From Haloferula sp. BvORR071 (GTDB lineage Bacteria > Verrucomicrobiota > Verrucomicrobiia > Verrucomicrobiales > Akkermansiaceae): a stretch of 64,000 bases of DNA. How positions within the stretch are numbered: the first letter of the stretch is position 1; each line of letters starts with the position of its first letter. The notes under the pieces were generated by a model. It was given only the letters and a program-made list of their open reading frames with translations, did not search any database and had not been told where the DNA came from. The DNA is taken from NCBI RefSeq assembly GCF_000739615.1, contig NZ_BATP01000032.1, forward strand, positions 153,394 through 217,393, given 5' to 3'. Of the stretch, positions 16,366-25,992 are shown in pieces. A program made the translations under genes and the position numbers.

Positions 16366-17961
16366 TCACTCCGCCAGTTCCACCCGCACGCGGGCGAAGA
16401 GTTCCGGCGCGCTCTTCGGCCAGGTGATAACCCGCTTCACGAATCCGGGAATTGCGGGGCTGTAGGCTTGGGTGGTGGTGCTGGCTCCCACCGGTAGAGC
16501 GAGGGTCCAAGGGCCCGGGGCCATGGCGGGGGATGTCTCCACTTGGTACGATAAGCCTAGTAGGGCGGCGCTGAGCCGCTCGGGGTAGCTCAGGGTGACG
16601 GTGTCCGTGCCCGCGTCGTAGGTGACTTGCGGACGGGTGGCATCACCGCCGGGGAACAAGGTCTGGCCGGACTCCGGATCACTGCCGAAGGCGTATTCCA
16701 GCAGGTTGATTTCGCCATCGCCGTCTGGGTCATCGGTTTGATCGCCTTCGGTGAGGCCCGAGGCCCAGGCGGTGTAGCCCTCGGCGACAGCGATCGTCAG
16801 CGGATTCACGCTAGGGGTGCTGGTGTCGGATGCCAAGGCGACGCTCGCGGCGATCTGCGAGGTATTCGGCATGGCGGTCCATGAAGCGGTTACGACGATC
16901 TGCTCGCTGGCGGCGACCAGCGCCTTGCGCACCTGCCAGACTCCACTGCCGGGCGATTCGATCACACAGCCAGTGGCGGTGAGCGCGGAAGGTGCCTGCG
17001 CCGTCGGGAAAGTCAGGGTGGCGGCGAAGTTGCCGGTTTCGGTGGCACCCGTGTTCTGCAGGGTGACGGTCACGCTGCCCGGATCGCCGGCTTCAAGGAT
17101 CGCCGGTGTGGAGGTCCAGGCGAAGGACAGGGTGGTAGGCGTGAAGTTCGCTGGCCGCATCCGGTAGCCGGAGGGTGCGAGCAAGAGGTCCAGGGCCGGC
17201 ACATAGTGCGGCACGAAACTATCGTAGTTGTAGTGATCGCCGGAGTCTTCGGCTGCGGTGAAATGGACGCCCACCACCGCCGGTTGGGTGCCTGCCAGCG
17301 CGAAGGTCGGGCTGCCGGAATCGCCGGTCGTCAGGTAGGCATCGTTTGGATCGGTGCCGGCAGCCTCATAGACGTATTCCATCAGGCGCTCCACCCCGTA
17401 GGTTCCGCCGGGTCCGTCGACGTCAGCATCATCGATGTCGTTGATCGTGCTCCGGCCGGCACGAACGACGACGCCGGGAGTCAGGCCGAAGCCGAAAACC
17501 TGGAGCTCCTTGCCCAGATAGTCCGCCTCGTCGGCGAGATTCAGGTAGGGCATTGGCTTGACCGTGGCGGGCAGCGGGGTGGCCAGGGTGACGAGAGTGA
17601 GATCGGTGATGCCGGGCGGATTGTCGGGCCCGATGTTGTTGAAGGACTGGACCGCGCTCTGCACCATGCTGCCATTCGGAGCGATGAAGCTGATCAGGTG
17701 GCCCACGGACGGCAGGTAGTGCTGCGCGGCGAGGACATGGCGGGGCGAGACCAGCACGAATTCCCTGTTGGCTTGGGAGGCATTCCAGCCGACGCCGGTA
17801 AACTTCAGCGGGTCGTAGAGAAAGCCGGGATTCATGACCGGCGCGCCGGGATAGCCGGTGAAGCGGTCATGGGCGGCCGGATTGTAGGCGCGAAGCTCGA
17901 GCGCCACTGCCGGCAGGGTGAGGGCCGGTAGCAGCCAGAGGTGCAGGGAAGGGCGGTTCAC
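16366..17961 (-). CDS. Secreted trypsin-like serine protease with CARDB-like and Verrucomicrobia C-terminal modules
   Basis: The 531-residue product has a signal peptide (to about residue 20) and a chymotrypsin-fold domain. Its catalytic residues are His81 (SPRHVLAAQHY), Asp120 (GITDLTLVTL) and Ser215 (TTGDSGSPTF). After about residue 270 come beta-sandwich segments (DPGSVTVTLQNTGATETGNF, CARDB-like), then DDPDGDGEINLLEYAFGSDP, a calcium-loop-like linker common at the C-terminus of secreted Verrucomicrobia proteins, and a last beta-rich domain ending FARVRVELAE. The physiological substrate is unknown. Confidence 0.85.
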   Translation of the reverse strand: MNRPSLHLWLLPALTLPAVALELRAYNPAAHDRFTGYPGAPVMNPGFLYDPLKFTGVGWNASQANREFVLVSPRHVLAAQHYLPSVGHLISFIAPNGSMVQSAVQSFNNIGPDNPPGITDLTLVTLATPLPATVKPMPYLNLADEADYLGKELQVFGFGLTPGVVVRAGRSTINDIDDADVDGPGGTYGVERLMEYVYEAAGTDPNDAYLTTGDSGSPTFALAGTQPAVVGVHFTAAEDSGDHYNYDSFVPHYVPALDLLLAPSGYRMRPANFTPTTLSFAWTSTPAILEAGDPGSVTVTLQNTGATETGNFAATLTFPTAQAPSALTATGCVIESPGSGVWQVRKALVAASEQIVVTASWTAMPNTSQIAASVALASDTSTPSVNPLTIAVAEGYTAWASGLTEGDQTDDPDGDGEINLLEYAFGSDPESGQTLFPGGDATRPQVTYDAGTDTVTLSYPERLSAALLGLSYQVETSPAMAPGPWTLALPVGASTTTQAYSPAIPGFVKRVITWPKSAPELFARVRVELAE

Positions 17962-18123
17962 AGCATCAATAATCTAACCCATTGATTTTGCGGATGCCAG
18001 CGGCGATCGCGCGGGTGATTCACGGCGGGAATACTAACAGATTGAACCTGATCCGCCCAGCCCCGGATCCGGGTTTCTGCGGAGCGGGTCATTTGGCTCC
18101 CGCTTTCCCGGTGGAAACCAAGA

Positions 18124-19227
18124 TCACTCATCGAAGGTCCAGACCCGTCTGCCGCTATCTTCCCCGAAGCGGCGGGTCTCGTCCTCAAAGCGGACCAGCT
18201 CGACGGTCTTCGTGTCGCACTCGATCTCGATCGCCTTGGCCAGCGGCTGGGCGTGGGTGACCACGATGATCTGGGTTTCGTGTGGCACCTTGGCGATCAG
18301 GGCGGCCAGCGGTTCCAGCACGCCGGGGTGGAGGCTGGTCTCCGGCTCGTTCAGCACCAGCAGCGGCGGGGGCTTGGGCGTGAGCAGGGCAGCGCAGAGG
18401 CAGAAGAAGCGCAGGGTGCCGTCGGAGAGTTCGGCGGCGTTCAGCCAGCGGTTCAGGCCGGGGCGTAGGATCTGAAGCTGGAAGCGGCCGTGATCGTCCA
18501 CCGCCCGCCACTCGGTGCCGGGAAAGGCGGCCTCGACCGCCTTGCTGATGCTGCCACGCTGGTCCGCCTCGTCGATGCTTTGGAGGGTTGCGGCGAGGTT
18601 CGAGCCATCGTGGGCCAGCACCGGTGAGTGGAAGCCGACCTGCGGACGGCGCATGGGTGAGTCCGGATCGCTACGGAACTGGTGGTAGAAGCGCCAGCGC
18701 AGCAGGGTCTCGCGGGTGGCCGCCAGCGCCGGGTAGGAAGTGCCATCCCGCACCTCGGCCAGCATTGATTCCGGCGCGTGGAAGGGCAGGGGCACCATCT
18801 CCATCCCGCCATCCATGGTCCGCAGCTCGACCGCGGGCCCACGGCGCTTGGCGACGATCCGGCCCTTCGGCCCGCCGTAGCGAAGGGTCTCAACCTTCAT
18901 GTCGGGATCGGTTTTGAAGACGGTGATGGAGGGCGGGGGCAAGCCACACTCAATGGCGAAGGCGAAGTCGTCGTGCTCGATTTCCCAGCAGACGCGGTTG
19001 GGCTCGTCCTTCCGGCGGTCACCAGCCCACATCAGGCTGGGCATGCCGCCTTCTTGGGCGACCGACTCGGCGAAGCGGCCGTCGGCCATCCGTTGAAGCA
19101 TTGCCAGCGCGCGGTAGAAGTTGGATTTGCCCACGCCGTTCTCGCCAGTGATGACGGTCAGGCGGCCGAGCTTCAGGCGGAAGTTGCGCAGCGAGCGGTA
19201 GCCGCGGATGTGAAGGCTGCGGAGCAT
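18124..19227 (-). CDS. AAA family ATPase (RecF/SMC-like)
   Basis: The 367-residue cytoplasmic protein starts MLRSLHIRGYRSLRNFRLKL with Walker A GENGVGKSN (residues 28-36). A signature-like ELSDGTLRFFCL comes before Walker B, written LLVLNEPETSLHPG with Asn in place of the usual Asp, a variant seen in this family. An H-loop VVTHAQPLA follows. Such stand-alone ATPases act in DNA maintenance or defence, but no nuclease partner is adjacent. The ATG overlaps the TGA of the preceding secreted protein gene (TGATG), so translation is coupled. Confidence 0.85.
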   Translation of the reverse strand: MLRSLHIRGYRSLRNFRLKLGRLTVITGENGVGKSNFYRALAMLQRMADGRFAESVAQEGGMPSLMWAGDRRKDEPNRVCWEIEHDDFAFAIECGLPPPSITVFKTDPDMKVETLRYGGPKGRIVAKRRGPAVELRTMDGGMEMVPLPFHAPESMLAEVRDGTSYPALAATRETLLRWRFYHQFRSDPDSPMRRPQVGFHSPVLAHDGSNLAATLQSIDEADQRGSISKAVEAAFPGTEWRAVDDHGRFQLQILRPGLNRWLNAAELSDGTLRFFCLCAALLTPKPPPLLVLNEPETSLHPGVLEPLAALIAKVPHETQIIVVTHAQPLAKAIEIECDTKTVELVRFEDETRRFGEDSGRRVWTFDE

Positions 19228-20264
19228 CAGTGATTCTTCTTCTTCTTTTTCTTTTTCTGCTGCTTCTCGCCGCCCTTGGCTCTGGCCTGGGTCTCCTCCG
19301 CGGCTTCCTTGGCGTGGCGGTCGATTTCCTCGTCTTTCGAGAGCATGTCGAAGTCGCCCTTCGGCTTGTCCATGACCCACCAGCGATGATTGCTCCACAT
19401 CGCGGCGGTCTTGCCATCGGGAGAAATCGCCAGCGGCGCATAGGCCTCGTCGCCAGACAGGTCCTCCCACTTGATCGGTAGGCCTTCTTTGTAGGAATCC
19501 ACGTTTGGCACGCGGACCGTGGCGCCGATGCTGTGCGAATAGTCGAGATGAACCAGGAGCTGATTCCCGAAGGCCACGACTTGAGTGGCGAGCTCGCCAT
19601 CACGATTGGATGACTCGGTTTCCAAGTCTGCGATTGGCCAAGTGCGCTTGCCGCCGAGCACGAAGGGAGTCTCCGGGAACTCTCCTTTCATCAGATAGCC
19701 CTTCCAGAGGTCGCCGTAGCAGATGAAGTAGAGCTTGCCCTCCGCATCGAAGAAGGGTGCCGAAGGTCCCGGCGCGCGGCGGTTATAAACCTTGGCTGGC
19801 TCCTTGGCATTCTTGGCCCAGTAGAACCAAGGAAAGCTTTCTTCCTCATCCCGATCCGGGCCCTTGTAAGAGGTGTCGAAGAGAATGCCGCCTGTCTTTG
19901 GGTCGCAGGCGACATCGGTGATCGTCCGATCCACCGGAGGTCGCCACAGCTCCTTCCATTCCTTGGATGCCGGATTCCAAGTCATCGCCAGAGCCTCCGC
20001 AGCGACGACCAGCAGACCATCCGGGGTGCGGGAGATCTCGGGAGTGGGTGGATCCTTTCGATCCTGCCCATCCTTGTAGAGCGCCTCCGGCAGCTTGACC
20101 TCGCGCTCGTGGGATTCGTCGTCGAGATCCTTGATCCATAGCGAGGTCTCCTCGCAGCGGACGACTGACTTGTCACCCGGAAGGAAGGCCACATGTGCCG
20201 CCAGGCAGGAGGAGGCCCCCATCCCCGCGAATCCCGCCAACAAGCCGACCCACGCCACTCTCAT
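19227..20264 (-). CDS. Secreted propeller-like hypothetical protein (paralogue A)
   Basis: The start at 20264 (MRVAWVGLLAGFAG, a signal peptide) gives 345 residues; the frame is open further upstream but without a signal. Repeated blades are visible, such as ISPDGKTAAMWSNHRWWVMD and CEETSLWIKDLDDE, as in TolB/WD40-like propellers. The C-terminus is unusual: a Glu/Lys tail ending in an eight-residue Lys run plus Asn-His. It is clearly homologous to the next gene upstream (VRVPN.D.YKEGLP.KWE.L shared). It overlaps the downstream ATPase by one base, an odd pairing of a secreted and a cytoplasmic protein. Function unknown. Confidence 0.7.
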   Translation of the reverse strand: MRVAWVGLLAGFAGMGASSCLAAHVAFLPGDKSVVRCEETSLWIKDLDDESHEREVKLPEALYKDGQDRKDPPTPEISRTPDGLLVVAAEALAMTWNPASKEWKELWRPPVDRTITDVACDPKTGGILFDTSYKGPDRDEEESFPWFYWAKNAKEPAKVYNRRAPGPSAPFFDAEGKLYFICYGDLWKGYLMKGEFPETPFVLGGKRTWPIADLETESSNRDGELATQVVAFGNQLLVHLDYSHSIGATVRVPNVDSYKEGLPIKWEDLSGDEAYAPLAISPDGKTAAMWSNHRWWVMDKPKGDFDMLSKDEEIDRHAKEAAEETQARAKGGEKQQKKKKKKKNH

Positions 20265-20325
20265 GGCAAGAGGAGTAGTCGGTGGCTCGGGACATGGAAG
20301 GTGAAAGCAATGGGTCTCATCGGAC

Positions 20326-21240
20326 TTATTTCTCTTCCTTCGAGAGCGGCTCGAATTGGCCATCCGGCTTCTCCATCACCCACCAGCGCTGGTCCCGGGA
20401 ATTCCAAGTCGCGGCGGTCTTGCCATCGGGCGAGATGGCGAGCGGCGAGTAGCCGTTGTTCGCTTGCAGTTCCTCCCACTTCAGCGGCAGGCCCTCCTTG
20501 TAGGCATCGGCATTTGGCACGCGCACGATGTTGCCCCAGCCGCTGCCGCCGGCGCGGCTGAGATCCACCAGCAGCTTGTTCCCGAAGGGCAGAACCCCTT
20601 TCGCGGCCAGACCGTAGGCGTTGCTATCCGAGGTCTGCTTGGTCGCCAGCGGCCAGATCCGGCTGCCGAATAAAATGTAAGGCACTGCCGCGTCCTCGCT
20701 CTTTTCGAGATCGCCCGTCCATACATCGCCGGCGCTGGTGAAGTAGAGATTCCCTTTCGTATCGAAGGCCGGATCCTTGGCCCCGGGTGCATTGCGGTTG
20801 AAGATCTTCAGCGCCACGGTCTCGCCCTTTGGCAGCAGCTTCCAGGATAGCTCTCCGCTCTTCCGGTGACGGAGGACGAGGACGATGTCGCCGGTCTTCG
20901 GGTCGCATGCCAGGTCGTCGATATCGCTTTCGAATTCCTCCGGGACCCTCCACAGCTCCTTCCATTCAGTGGAGGCGGGGTTCCAAGTCATCAGAAGATC
21001 GGAGCCGCCGACGAGCAGACGACCGGCGGTACGGGCGAGGGTGGGAGTGTCGACGCCCATCGCCGGCGGCAGCTTGATCTCGCTTGCGGGGAACTCATCG
21101 GCCAGGTCCTTGACGAGGAGGATGCCCTTCTCGCAGCGGGCCACGCTTTTGCCATCGGGGAGGAAGCTGATGGAGCCGGCGGGACAGGTGGCCGGGATGA
21201 GCATCGAGATCGCCAGCAAACCGGGACGCGCCATTCTCAT
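20326..21240 (-). CDS. Secreted propeller-like hypothetical protein (paralogue B)
   Basis: This 304-residue protein has a signal peptide and the same blade phrases as its downstream neighbour: SISFLPDGKSVARCEKGILL, TWNPASTEWKELWRVP, DLACDPKTGDIVLVLR, and ISPDGKTAATWNSRDQRWWV. The two are tandem duplicates, 61 bp apart on the same strand and probably cotranscribed. This copy lacks the Lys-rich tail of its neighbour. Function unknown; a solute- or surface-binding beta-propeller is likely. Confidence 0.7.
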   Translation of the reverse strand: MRMARPGLLAISMLIPATCPAGSISFLPDGKSVARCEKGILLVKDLADEFPASEIKLPPAMGVDTPTLARTAGRLLVGGSDLLMTWNPASTEWKELWRVPEEFESDIDDLACDPKTGDIVLVLRHRKSGELSWKLLPKGETVALKIFNRNAPGAKDPAFDTKGNLYFTSAGDVWTGDLEKSEDAAVPYILFGSRIWPLATKQTSDSNAYGLAAKGVLPFGNKLLVDLSRAGGSGWGNIVRVPNADAYKEGLPLKWEELQANNGYSPLAISPDGKTAATWNSRDQRWWVMEKPDGQFEPLSKEEK

Positions 21241-21357
21241 GAGAAAAGCAGTAGTGAGGCTGGGACGGGAGTCAATGAGGGGCGCCGTGCCCGCCCACCT
21301 TTAATAGCCGCCTTCCAAGCCCTTGCCTTCGCGGCATTCGCCCGCTACCTCCCGGGC

Positions 21358-22356
21358 ATGGGTCTGCGCACCAGCGATTTCCATTACGAGCTGCCGGAGG
21401 AGCTGATCGCTTCGCGGCCGCTGGAGGAGCGCGCGGCCTCGCGGATGATGGTGATCCACCGCGATACGGGGAAGATCGAGCACCGGATGTTCCGCGATTT
21501 CCCGGGCTACCAACGCAGCGGGGATCTGCTGATGCTGAACAACACGCGGGTGATTCCGGCGCGCCTCTTCTCGGATGACGGGAAGATCGAGCTGCTCTGC
21601 CTGGACCGCTTGTCGCCGCTGGAGTGGCGCTGCCTGGTGCGGCCGGGCAAGAAGATGCGCGAGGGCAAGACGGTGGTGGTCGGCGGGATCACGGGTACGG
21701 TCACCCAAGTATTCGAAAACGGCGACCGCCTGATCCGCTGGGACGCGCCGGTGGATCTCGACCAGCACGGCCACCTCGCGCTGCCGCACTACATGAAGCG
21801 CGAGGATGAACTCGCCGACCGCGAGCGCTACCAGACGGTTTTCGCCAAGGAGGAAGGAGCGATCGCCGCGCCGACCGCCGGGCTGCACTTCACCCCGGAG
21901 CTGCTGGCGGGGCTGCCGCATGACTTCCTCACCCTGCACGTCGGTGTCGGCACCTTCCGCCCGGTGCAGGTGGATACCCCGGAGGAACACGTGATGCACT
22001 CCGAGCGCTACGCGCTGAAGGCGGAGACCGCGCGGCGGATCAACGCAGCGGAGCGGGTGATCGCCGTGGGCACCACGGTCACGCGGGTGCTGGAGCATCT
22101 CGGGAGACGGGAAGCGGAAGGTGGCAAGCGTCTGTTAGAAAAAGACCAGCAAGGCGAGACGGACATCTTCATCTACCCGCCACACGAGTTCCGGGTGATC
22201 GGCGGACTGCTGACGAACTTCCACTTGCCCGAGAGTACCCTGATCATGCTGGTGAGCGCCTTCGCCGGGCGGGAGCTGGTGTTGGAGGCCTACCGCGAGG
22301 CGGTGCGGGAGCGCTACCGGTTTTTCAGCTACGGGGATTGTATGCTGCTGGTGTGA
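21358..22356 (+). CDS. queA: S-adenosylmethionine:tRNA ribosyltransferase-isomerase QueA
   Basis: QueA transfers the ribosyl moiety of SAM to preQ1 in tRNA, forming epoxyqueuosine in queuosine biosynthesis. The 332-residue product carries the family signature blocks: LRTSDFHYELPEELIA at the N-terminus, DLLMLNNTRVIPAR, EEGAIAAPTAGLHFTPELL and VGVGTFRPV, and ends RYRFFSYGDCMLL. ATG 21358 is chosen from the conserved N-terminus. It is divergent from the propeller pair upstream, with about 117 bp between. Other queuosine genes are not in this window. Confidence 0.97.
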   Translation: MGLRTSDFHYELPEELIASRPLEERAASRMMVIHRDTGKIEHRMFRDFPGYQRSGDLLMLNNTRVIPARLFSDDGKIELLCLDRLSPLEWRCLVRPGKKMREGKTVVVGGITGTVTQVFENGDRLIRWDAPVDLDQHGHLALPHYMKREDELADRERYQTVFAKEEGAIAAPTAGLHFTPELLAGLPHDFLTLHVGVGTFRPVQVDTPEEHVMHSERYALKAETARRINAAERVIAVGTTVTRVLEHLGRREAEGGKRLLEKDQQGETDIFIYPPHEFRVIGGLLTNFHLPESTLIMLVSAFAGRELVLEAYREAVRERYRFFSYGDCMLLV

Positions 22357-22363
22357 GCGCCAC

Positions 22364-22681
22364 TCACTTCGCTTCCGCGATGTACTTCCGGATCGTCGCG
22401 AGCACCCCGTCGATCACGCAGTTTTCGTAGGCACCCGAGCCAAGATAGCGGTCGGCCGCGGCCTCCCGATCGGGGATATCCACCGAGATATTGAAGCGCC
22501 CCGCTACGGCGTTGTCAGCGGTTACAGCCACCATGGCCTCCTCGCTGCTCACCCGCTCGAAGCCGATGGTGCCCGGCAGATCCGGCCAATAATCCACGAT
22601 CCGCACACGCCGATTCCCGTGCCGCGAACGCACAGCGGCGACGAGTTCGGAAATCGCTGGGTTCTTGTGGCTTAGGTCCAT
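22364..22681 (-). CDS. Conserved hypothetical protein
   Basis: This is a 105-residue protein from ATG 22681 (MDLSHKNPAISELVAAV). The frame extends further upstream but that part lacks coding character. It is a compact alpha/beta protein without signal peptide or membrane segments; I see no known motif. It lies convergent with queA, 8 bp from its stop. Confidence 0.55.
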   Translation of the reverse strand: MDLSHKNPAISELVAAVRSRHGNRRVRIVDYWPDLPGTIGFERVSSEEAMVAVTADNAVAGRFNISVDIPDREAAADRYLGSGAYENCVIDGVLATIRKYIAEAK

Positions 22682-22934
22682 GGCCCGACGGAATGATCCT
22701 TGGAAGAGCGGTGACAGATGCCGGGTGGAATGGCGAATCAAACCGCTTGCCACGCCCGCCCCGGGGCTGTTTGCTCCGCGTGCTGCCAGGGGCCGTGGAG
22801 GTTCGGCAGGCGAACCCCGCCAGGCCTTGATCGGAGCAACGGTAGTTTGTCCGTGCTTGCCGCGGTTCCCTGGCAGCCTTTTTTTCGCTGGAATGGCTCT
22901 GACGGCTTTCGAAGCCGCGCCCCAGATTAGTTTC

Positions 22935-24278
22935 TCAATCGAAATCCAAGTAGATCTCGCTCCGGCGATTCGCCCTCCGCCCTTCCGGATTATCCTCCCC
23001 ACTGGCGGTGAAGTTGGGCCTCCGGGGTTGAGACTGGCCGCTGGCGACGGTGATCACTTGGTCTTCGCGCACGCCGGTCTTCACCAGGAAGTTCTTCACG
23101 ATCTCGGCACGGCGGGCGGAGAGCTTTTTGTTGTACTCCTCGGTGCCCAGAGCATCGGTATGGCCGGAGATGGTGAGCTGCTTGTTGACGTCGGTCTTCA
23201 GGATCTGCGCGACGATCTCAAGCTGGCGCTGAGTGCGTGGAGCGAGCTGGTCTTCGTTGAAGCCGAAGTAGAGCACCAGCGTGTCGCCACCCTTCGGGTT
23301 CTTCACCAGCGGCGAATAGTAGACATCCCCGCCGGCGACGCGTGAGGCGTAGTCCGCGAGCAACTGGTCGAGGTTGATGTCGGAGACGCGCCAGTTGCCG
23401 TTGTGCTGCGGCTGCTGGAGGGTCAGGGAGAACTCCGCGGCATCGGCACCCTTGGAGGTGACCACGCGGGCGATGTAGCCGGCGGTGTCTTCCTTCTGGA
23501 ACATCGCCCGCAGCGGCTTATCCGGACGCAGGCGGTAGTTACCTTCCTCGAAAAGAATACAGAGGCCCGCGATCTTGGCGTCGGAGACGCTCGAGGTATC
23601 GGCGAATTCCTTGGCGAGTTCGAATTGCTGGCGCAGCGCGGCTTGCAGGAAGGCATCCGCGATGCCGAGCGAGTCCACCAGCACGGCCTTCGGCACTGGC
23701 TGACCTTCACCGGGTGGCAAGGTCACCGCTTGCACCGACCACTTGTCCGCGGTGCGCTTCAGATCGAAGAAGATGCGATCGCGTCCGGCTTCCGCACCAT
23801 CCAGCCAGAGGGCCCAGCGCGCGCGGCTGCCGAGTTCCAGCTCGCCGACTTCCTGCACGGCATCCGGCTGGCGTAGCTTCACCTGGTGGCCGCCGGCGGC
23901 CAGCTCGGCGAGGCGATTGCGCGTGGCCTCGTCGAGGGCGTCCTTGCCGATCAACTTGCCGAGTGCGCTGAAGTCACCGGCTTCGAGCGCCGCGCCGATC
24001 TTGGTCACCAAGTCGGCCGGGTTCGCGCTGGCGACACCGACTCCGGCATTCGCAAGAGCCGCCACAGGATCCTGCGGGCCATCGGCGGTTGATTCCTTCT
24101 GCGTGGTCGGAAGCGTGGCCGGATTCCCGGCACCCGGCGTCACCGGGGCGGTCTGCGCAGGCGGAGCCTCTACGACAGGCTCGGGAGCGCCGCGCTTGTA
24201 ATACAAGAAGGCCACGCCGCCCGCGAGGGCGACCGCCACGACTACAAAGACTGCCGGAAAGCTGGACTCGTCACGCAT
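22935..24278 (-). CDS. OmpA-family protein with N-terminal membrane anchor
   Basis: The start at 24278 (MRDESSFPAVFVVVAVALAGGVAFLYYKRG) gives 447 residues with a single N-terminal transmembrane anchor rather than a cleavable signal. A low-complexity Pro/Ala/Thr stretch (about 35-75) and a middle domain of unknown type follow. The C-terminal 110 residues are an OmpA/MotB peptidoglycan-binding domain: LVLYFGFNEDQLAP, ISGHTDALGTEEYNKKLSARR and a final Arg-rich helix. It should tether the cell envelope to peptidoglycan. The HtrA-type protease gene lies immediately upstream on the same strand. Confidence 0.85.
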   Translation of the reverse strand: MRDESSFPAVFVVVAVALAGGVAFLYYKRGAPEPVVEAPPAQTAPVTPGAGNPATLPTTQKESTADGPQDPVAALANAGVGVASANPADLVTKIGAALEAGDFSALGKLIGKDALDEATRNRLAELAAGGHQVKLRQPDAVQEVGELELGSRARWALWLDGAEAGRDRIFFDLKRTADKWSVQAVTLPPGEGQPVPKAVLVDSLGIADAFLQAALRQQFELAKEFADTSSVSDAKIAGLCILFEEGNYRLRPDKPLRAMFQKEDTAGYIARVVTSKGADAAEFSLTLQQPQHNGNWRVSDINLDQLLADYASRVAGGDVYYSPLVKNPKGGDTLVLYFGFNEDQLAPRTQRQLEIVAQILKTDVNKQLTISGHTDALGTEEYNKKLSARRAEIVKNFLVKTGVREDQVITVASGQSQPRRPNFTASGEDNPEGRRANRRSEIYLDFD

Positions 24279-24415
24279 GGTCGAAGAAAGCGGAGAGGAA
24301 AAAACGAGGAAATTGGGCTCGGGATACCGATGCCCCTTCAACGTCGGAGGGGCAACCGCTTTATCCCGAAAGCGAGGCCCCATGCATGAATTATGCTCAA
24401 CCCGGTTTGGCTAGT

Positions 24416-25888
24416 TCACTCCTCCTTGCGCGGCACGGCGGGAAGATCGGCGCGGGCAGCCTTGCCCTCGCGCACATAGCTGATCGTCGTGGGTTGCACG
24501 CCAGCGCTGGCAGCGAGGTTCCGATAGAATTCGTAGCGGTTGCGCACGTCGTTGTGATTCACCGAGATGATGCAATCGCCCGCTTGCAGGCGGTTTGCGG
24601 CAAGGCCGGTGGACGACACACCCGTGACCACCACGCCGCTGGACCCGAGCCGGCGCTCGGTCTCGGAGAAGTCGCGAACCCGCACGCCGACGGCTTCCAG
24701 CACTTCTTCCGGCTCGCGCGTCCTGCTCTGGTCCGCCACGGGAGCTTCCGGCTCCGGCTGGCTCTCGGTGATGGTAGCTTCCAGCTTCATCTGCTGGCCC
24801 TCGCGGTTCACGATCAGACTGACCTTGCGGCCGATCCGGGTGCGCTGGACCGAGGTGATGAGTTGTTCGATCGAGTGGATCTTGTCGCCGTCGTAGTTCT
24901 CCACCAGATCACCGGCCTTGATGCCGGCTGTCTCCGCAGGGCCACCCGGCGAGAGTGCCAGGACTTGGACTCCCGAGGGAGTATCGACCATCCGCAGGCC
25001 GAGGTAGCCGCGGATCGGGCGACCGCGTTCCAAGATCGCCAGGAGCGCGTCCCTCACATCATTCGAGGGAATCGAGAAGCCCACGCCCTGGAAGCCCGGG
25101 TTGGCACGGTCTGGCGAGTAGATGGCGGAGTTGATGCCGATGATTTCGCCTTGGACGTTGACCAGCGGGCCGCCGGAGTTGCCGGGATTGATCGCGGCGT
25201 CGGTCTGGAAAAGATCGCGCTGGGTATCCGAGATCGAGCGTTCCACGGCTGAGATCATGCCGCCGGTCACGGACTCGCCGAAACCGAAGGGATTGCCGAT
25301 CGCGAAGACCTTCTGGCCAAGCAGCACCTGGGAAGAATCACCGAACTTGAGCGGCCGGAACTTCTCACCTGCGGGTGCATCGAGCTTCAGCACGGCCACG
25401 TCGAGCTGCGGATCCTGGCCCACGATGCTGGCGCCGTATTCCTTGCCGTCGTAGGTGCGGATTCGGATCTGCGGTTGGCCGGAGATCACATGCTGGTTGG
25501 TGAGGATGTGGCCTTCCTCACTGACGATCACCCCGGAGCCTTGGCCCTGTGTGGGCACCCGGCGGATCCCGCGGGTCTGACCCCAGCCGTCGATCAGGCG
25601 TTCGCTGCGGACCCCGGCGGTATCGATGCTGACCACGGAGGGGACCACCGCTTTCATCAGCTTGGTCTGCTCCGCGTCCAGCCGCGCCAAGAGTTCCACC
25701 TCGCCCAGTTCCAGGGGCGCGCGGTCGGACATGGTGGCTTTCTCGGGCTGATGATAGCTACCGGAGCCATCGCGATGGTCCCAGAGCCGGGAGATGCCGG
25801 CAGTACCATTGCGGATCACATAGACGGCACCGAATGCGACCGTGAAAACGGCCACCAGTGCCAACAGGCGGTGGATGCCTTGTTGCAT
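24416..25888 (-). CDS. HtrA/Do-like serine protease with two PDZ domains
   Basis: ATG 25888 gives a 490-residue protein with an N-terminal membrane anchor (IHRLLALVAVFTVAFGAVYVI). The protease domain has His133 (TNQHVISG), Asp163 (QLDVAVLKLD) and Ser238 (INPGNSGGPLV), the full HtrA triad. PDZ1 starts at about residue 310 (RGYLGLRMVDTPSG) and PDZ2 at about 420 (VVVTGVSSTGLAANRLQAGD). HtrA proteins degrade or refold misfolded envelope proteins in the periplasm. The order with the OmpA protein downstream suggests an envelope-quality-control unit. Confidence 0.93.
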   Translation of the reverse strand: MQQGIHRLLALVAVFTVAFGAVYVIRNGTAGISRLWDHRDGSGSYHQPEKATMSDRAPLELGEVELLARLDAEQTKLMKAVVPSVVSIDTAGVRSERLIDGWGQTRGIRRVPTQGQGSGVIVSEEGHILTNQHVISGQPQIRIRTYDGKEYGASIVGQDPQLDVAVLKLDAPAGEKFRPLKFGDSSQVLLGQKVFAIGNPFGFGESVTGGMISAVERSISDTQRDLFQTDAAINPGNSGGPLVNVQGEIIGINSAIYSPDRANPGFQGVGFSIPSNDVRDALLAILERGRPIRGYLGLRMVDTPSGVQVLALSPGGPAETAGIKAGDLVENYDGDKIHSIEQLITSVQRTRIGRKVSLIVNREGQQMKLEATITESQPEPEAPVADQSRTREPEEVLEAVGVRVRDFSETERRLGSSGVVVTGVSSTGLAANRLQAGDCIISVNHNDVRNRYEFYRNLAASAGVQPTTISYVREGKAARADLPAVPRKEE

Positions 25889-25992
25889 GGGTAGGGTGAA
25901 TCGGGTGGGGTGCGAGCGAAACAGGACGTCGGAAATGCGCCATGGCAAGGAAATCCTCTCCATGGCGGATGTGCCGGGTGGCACGATGCCAG

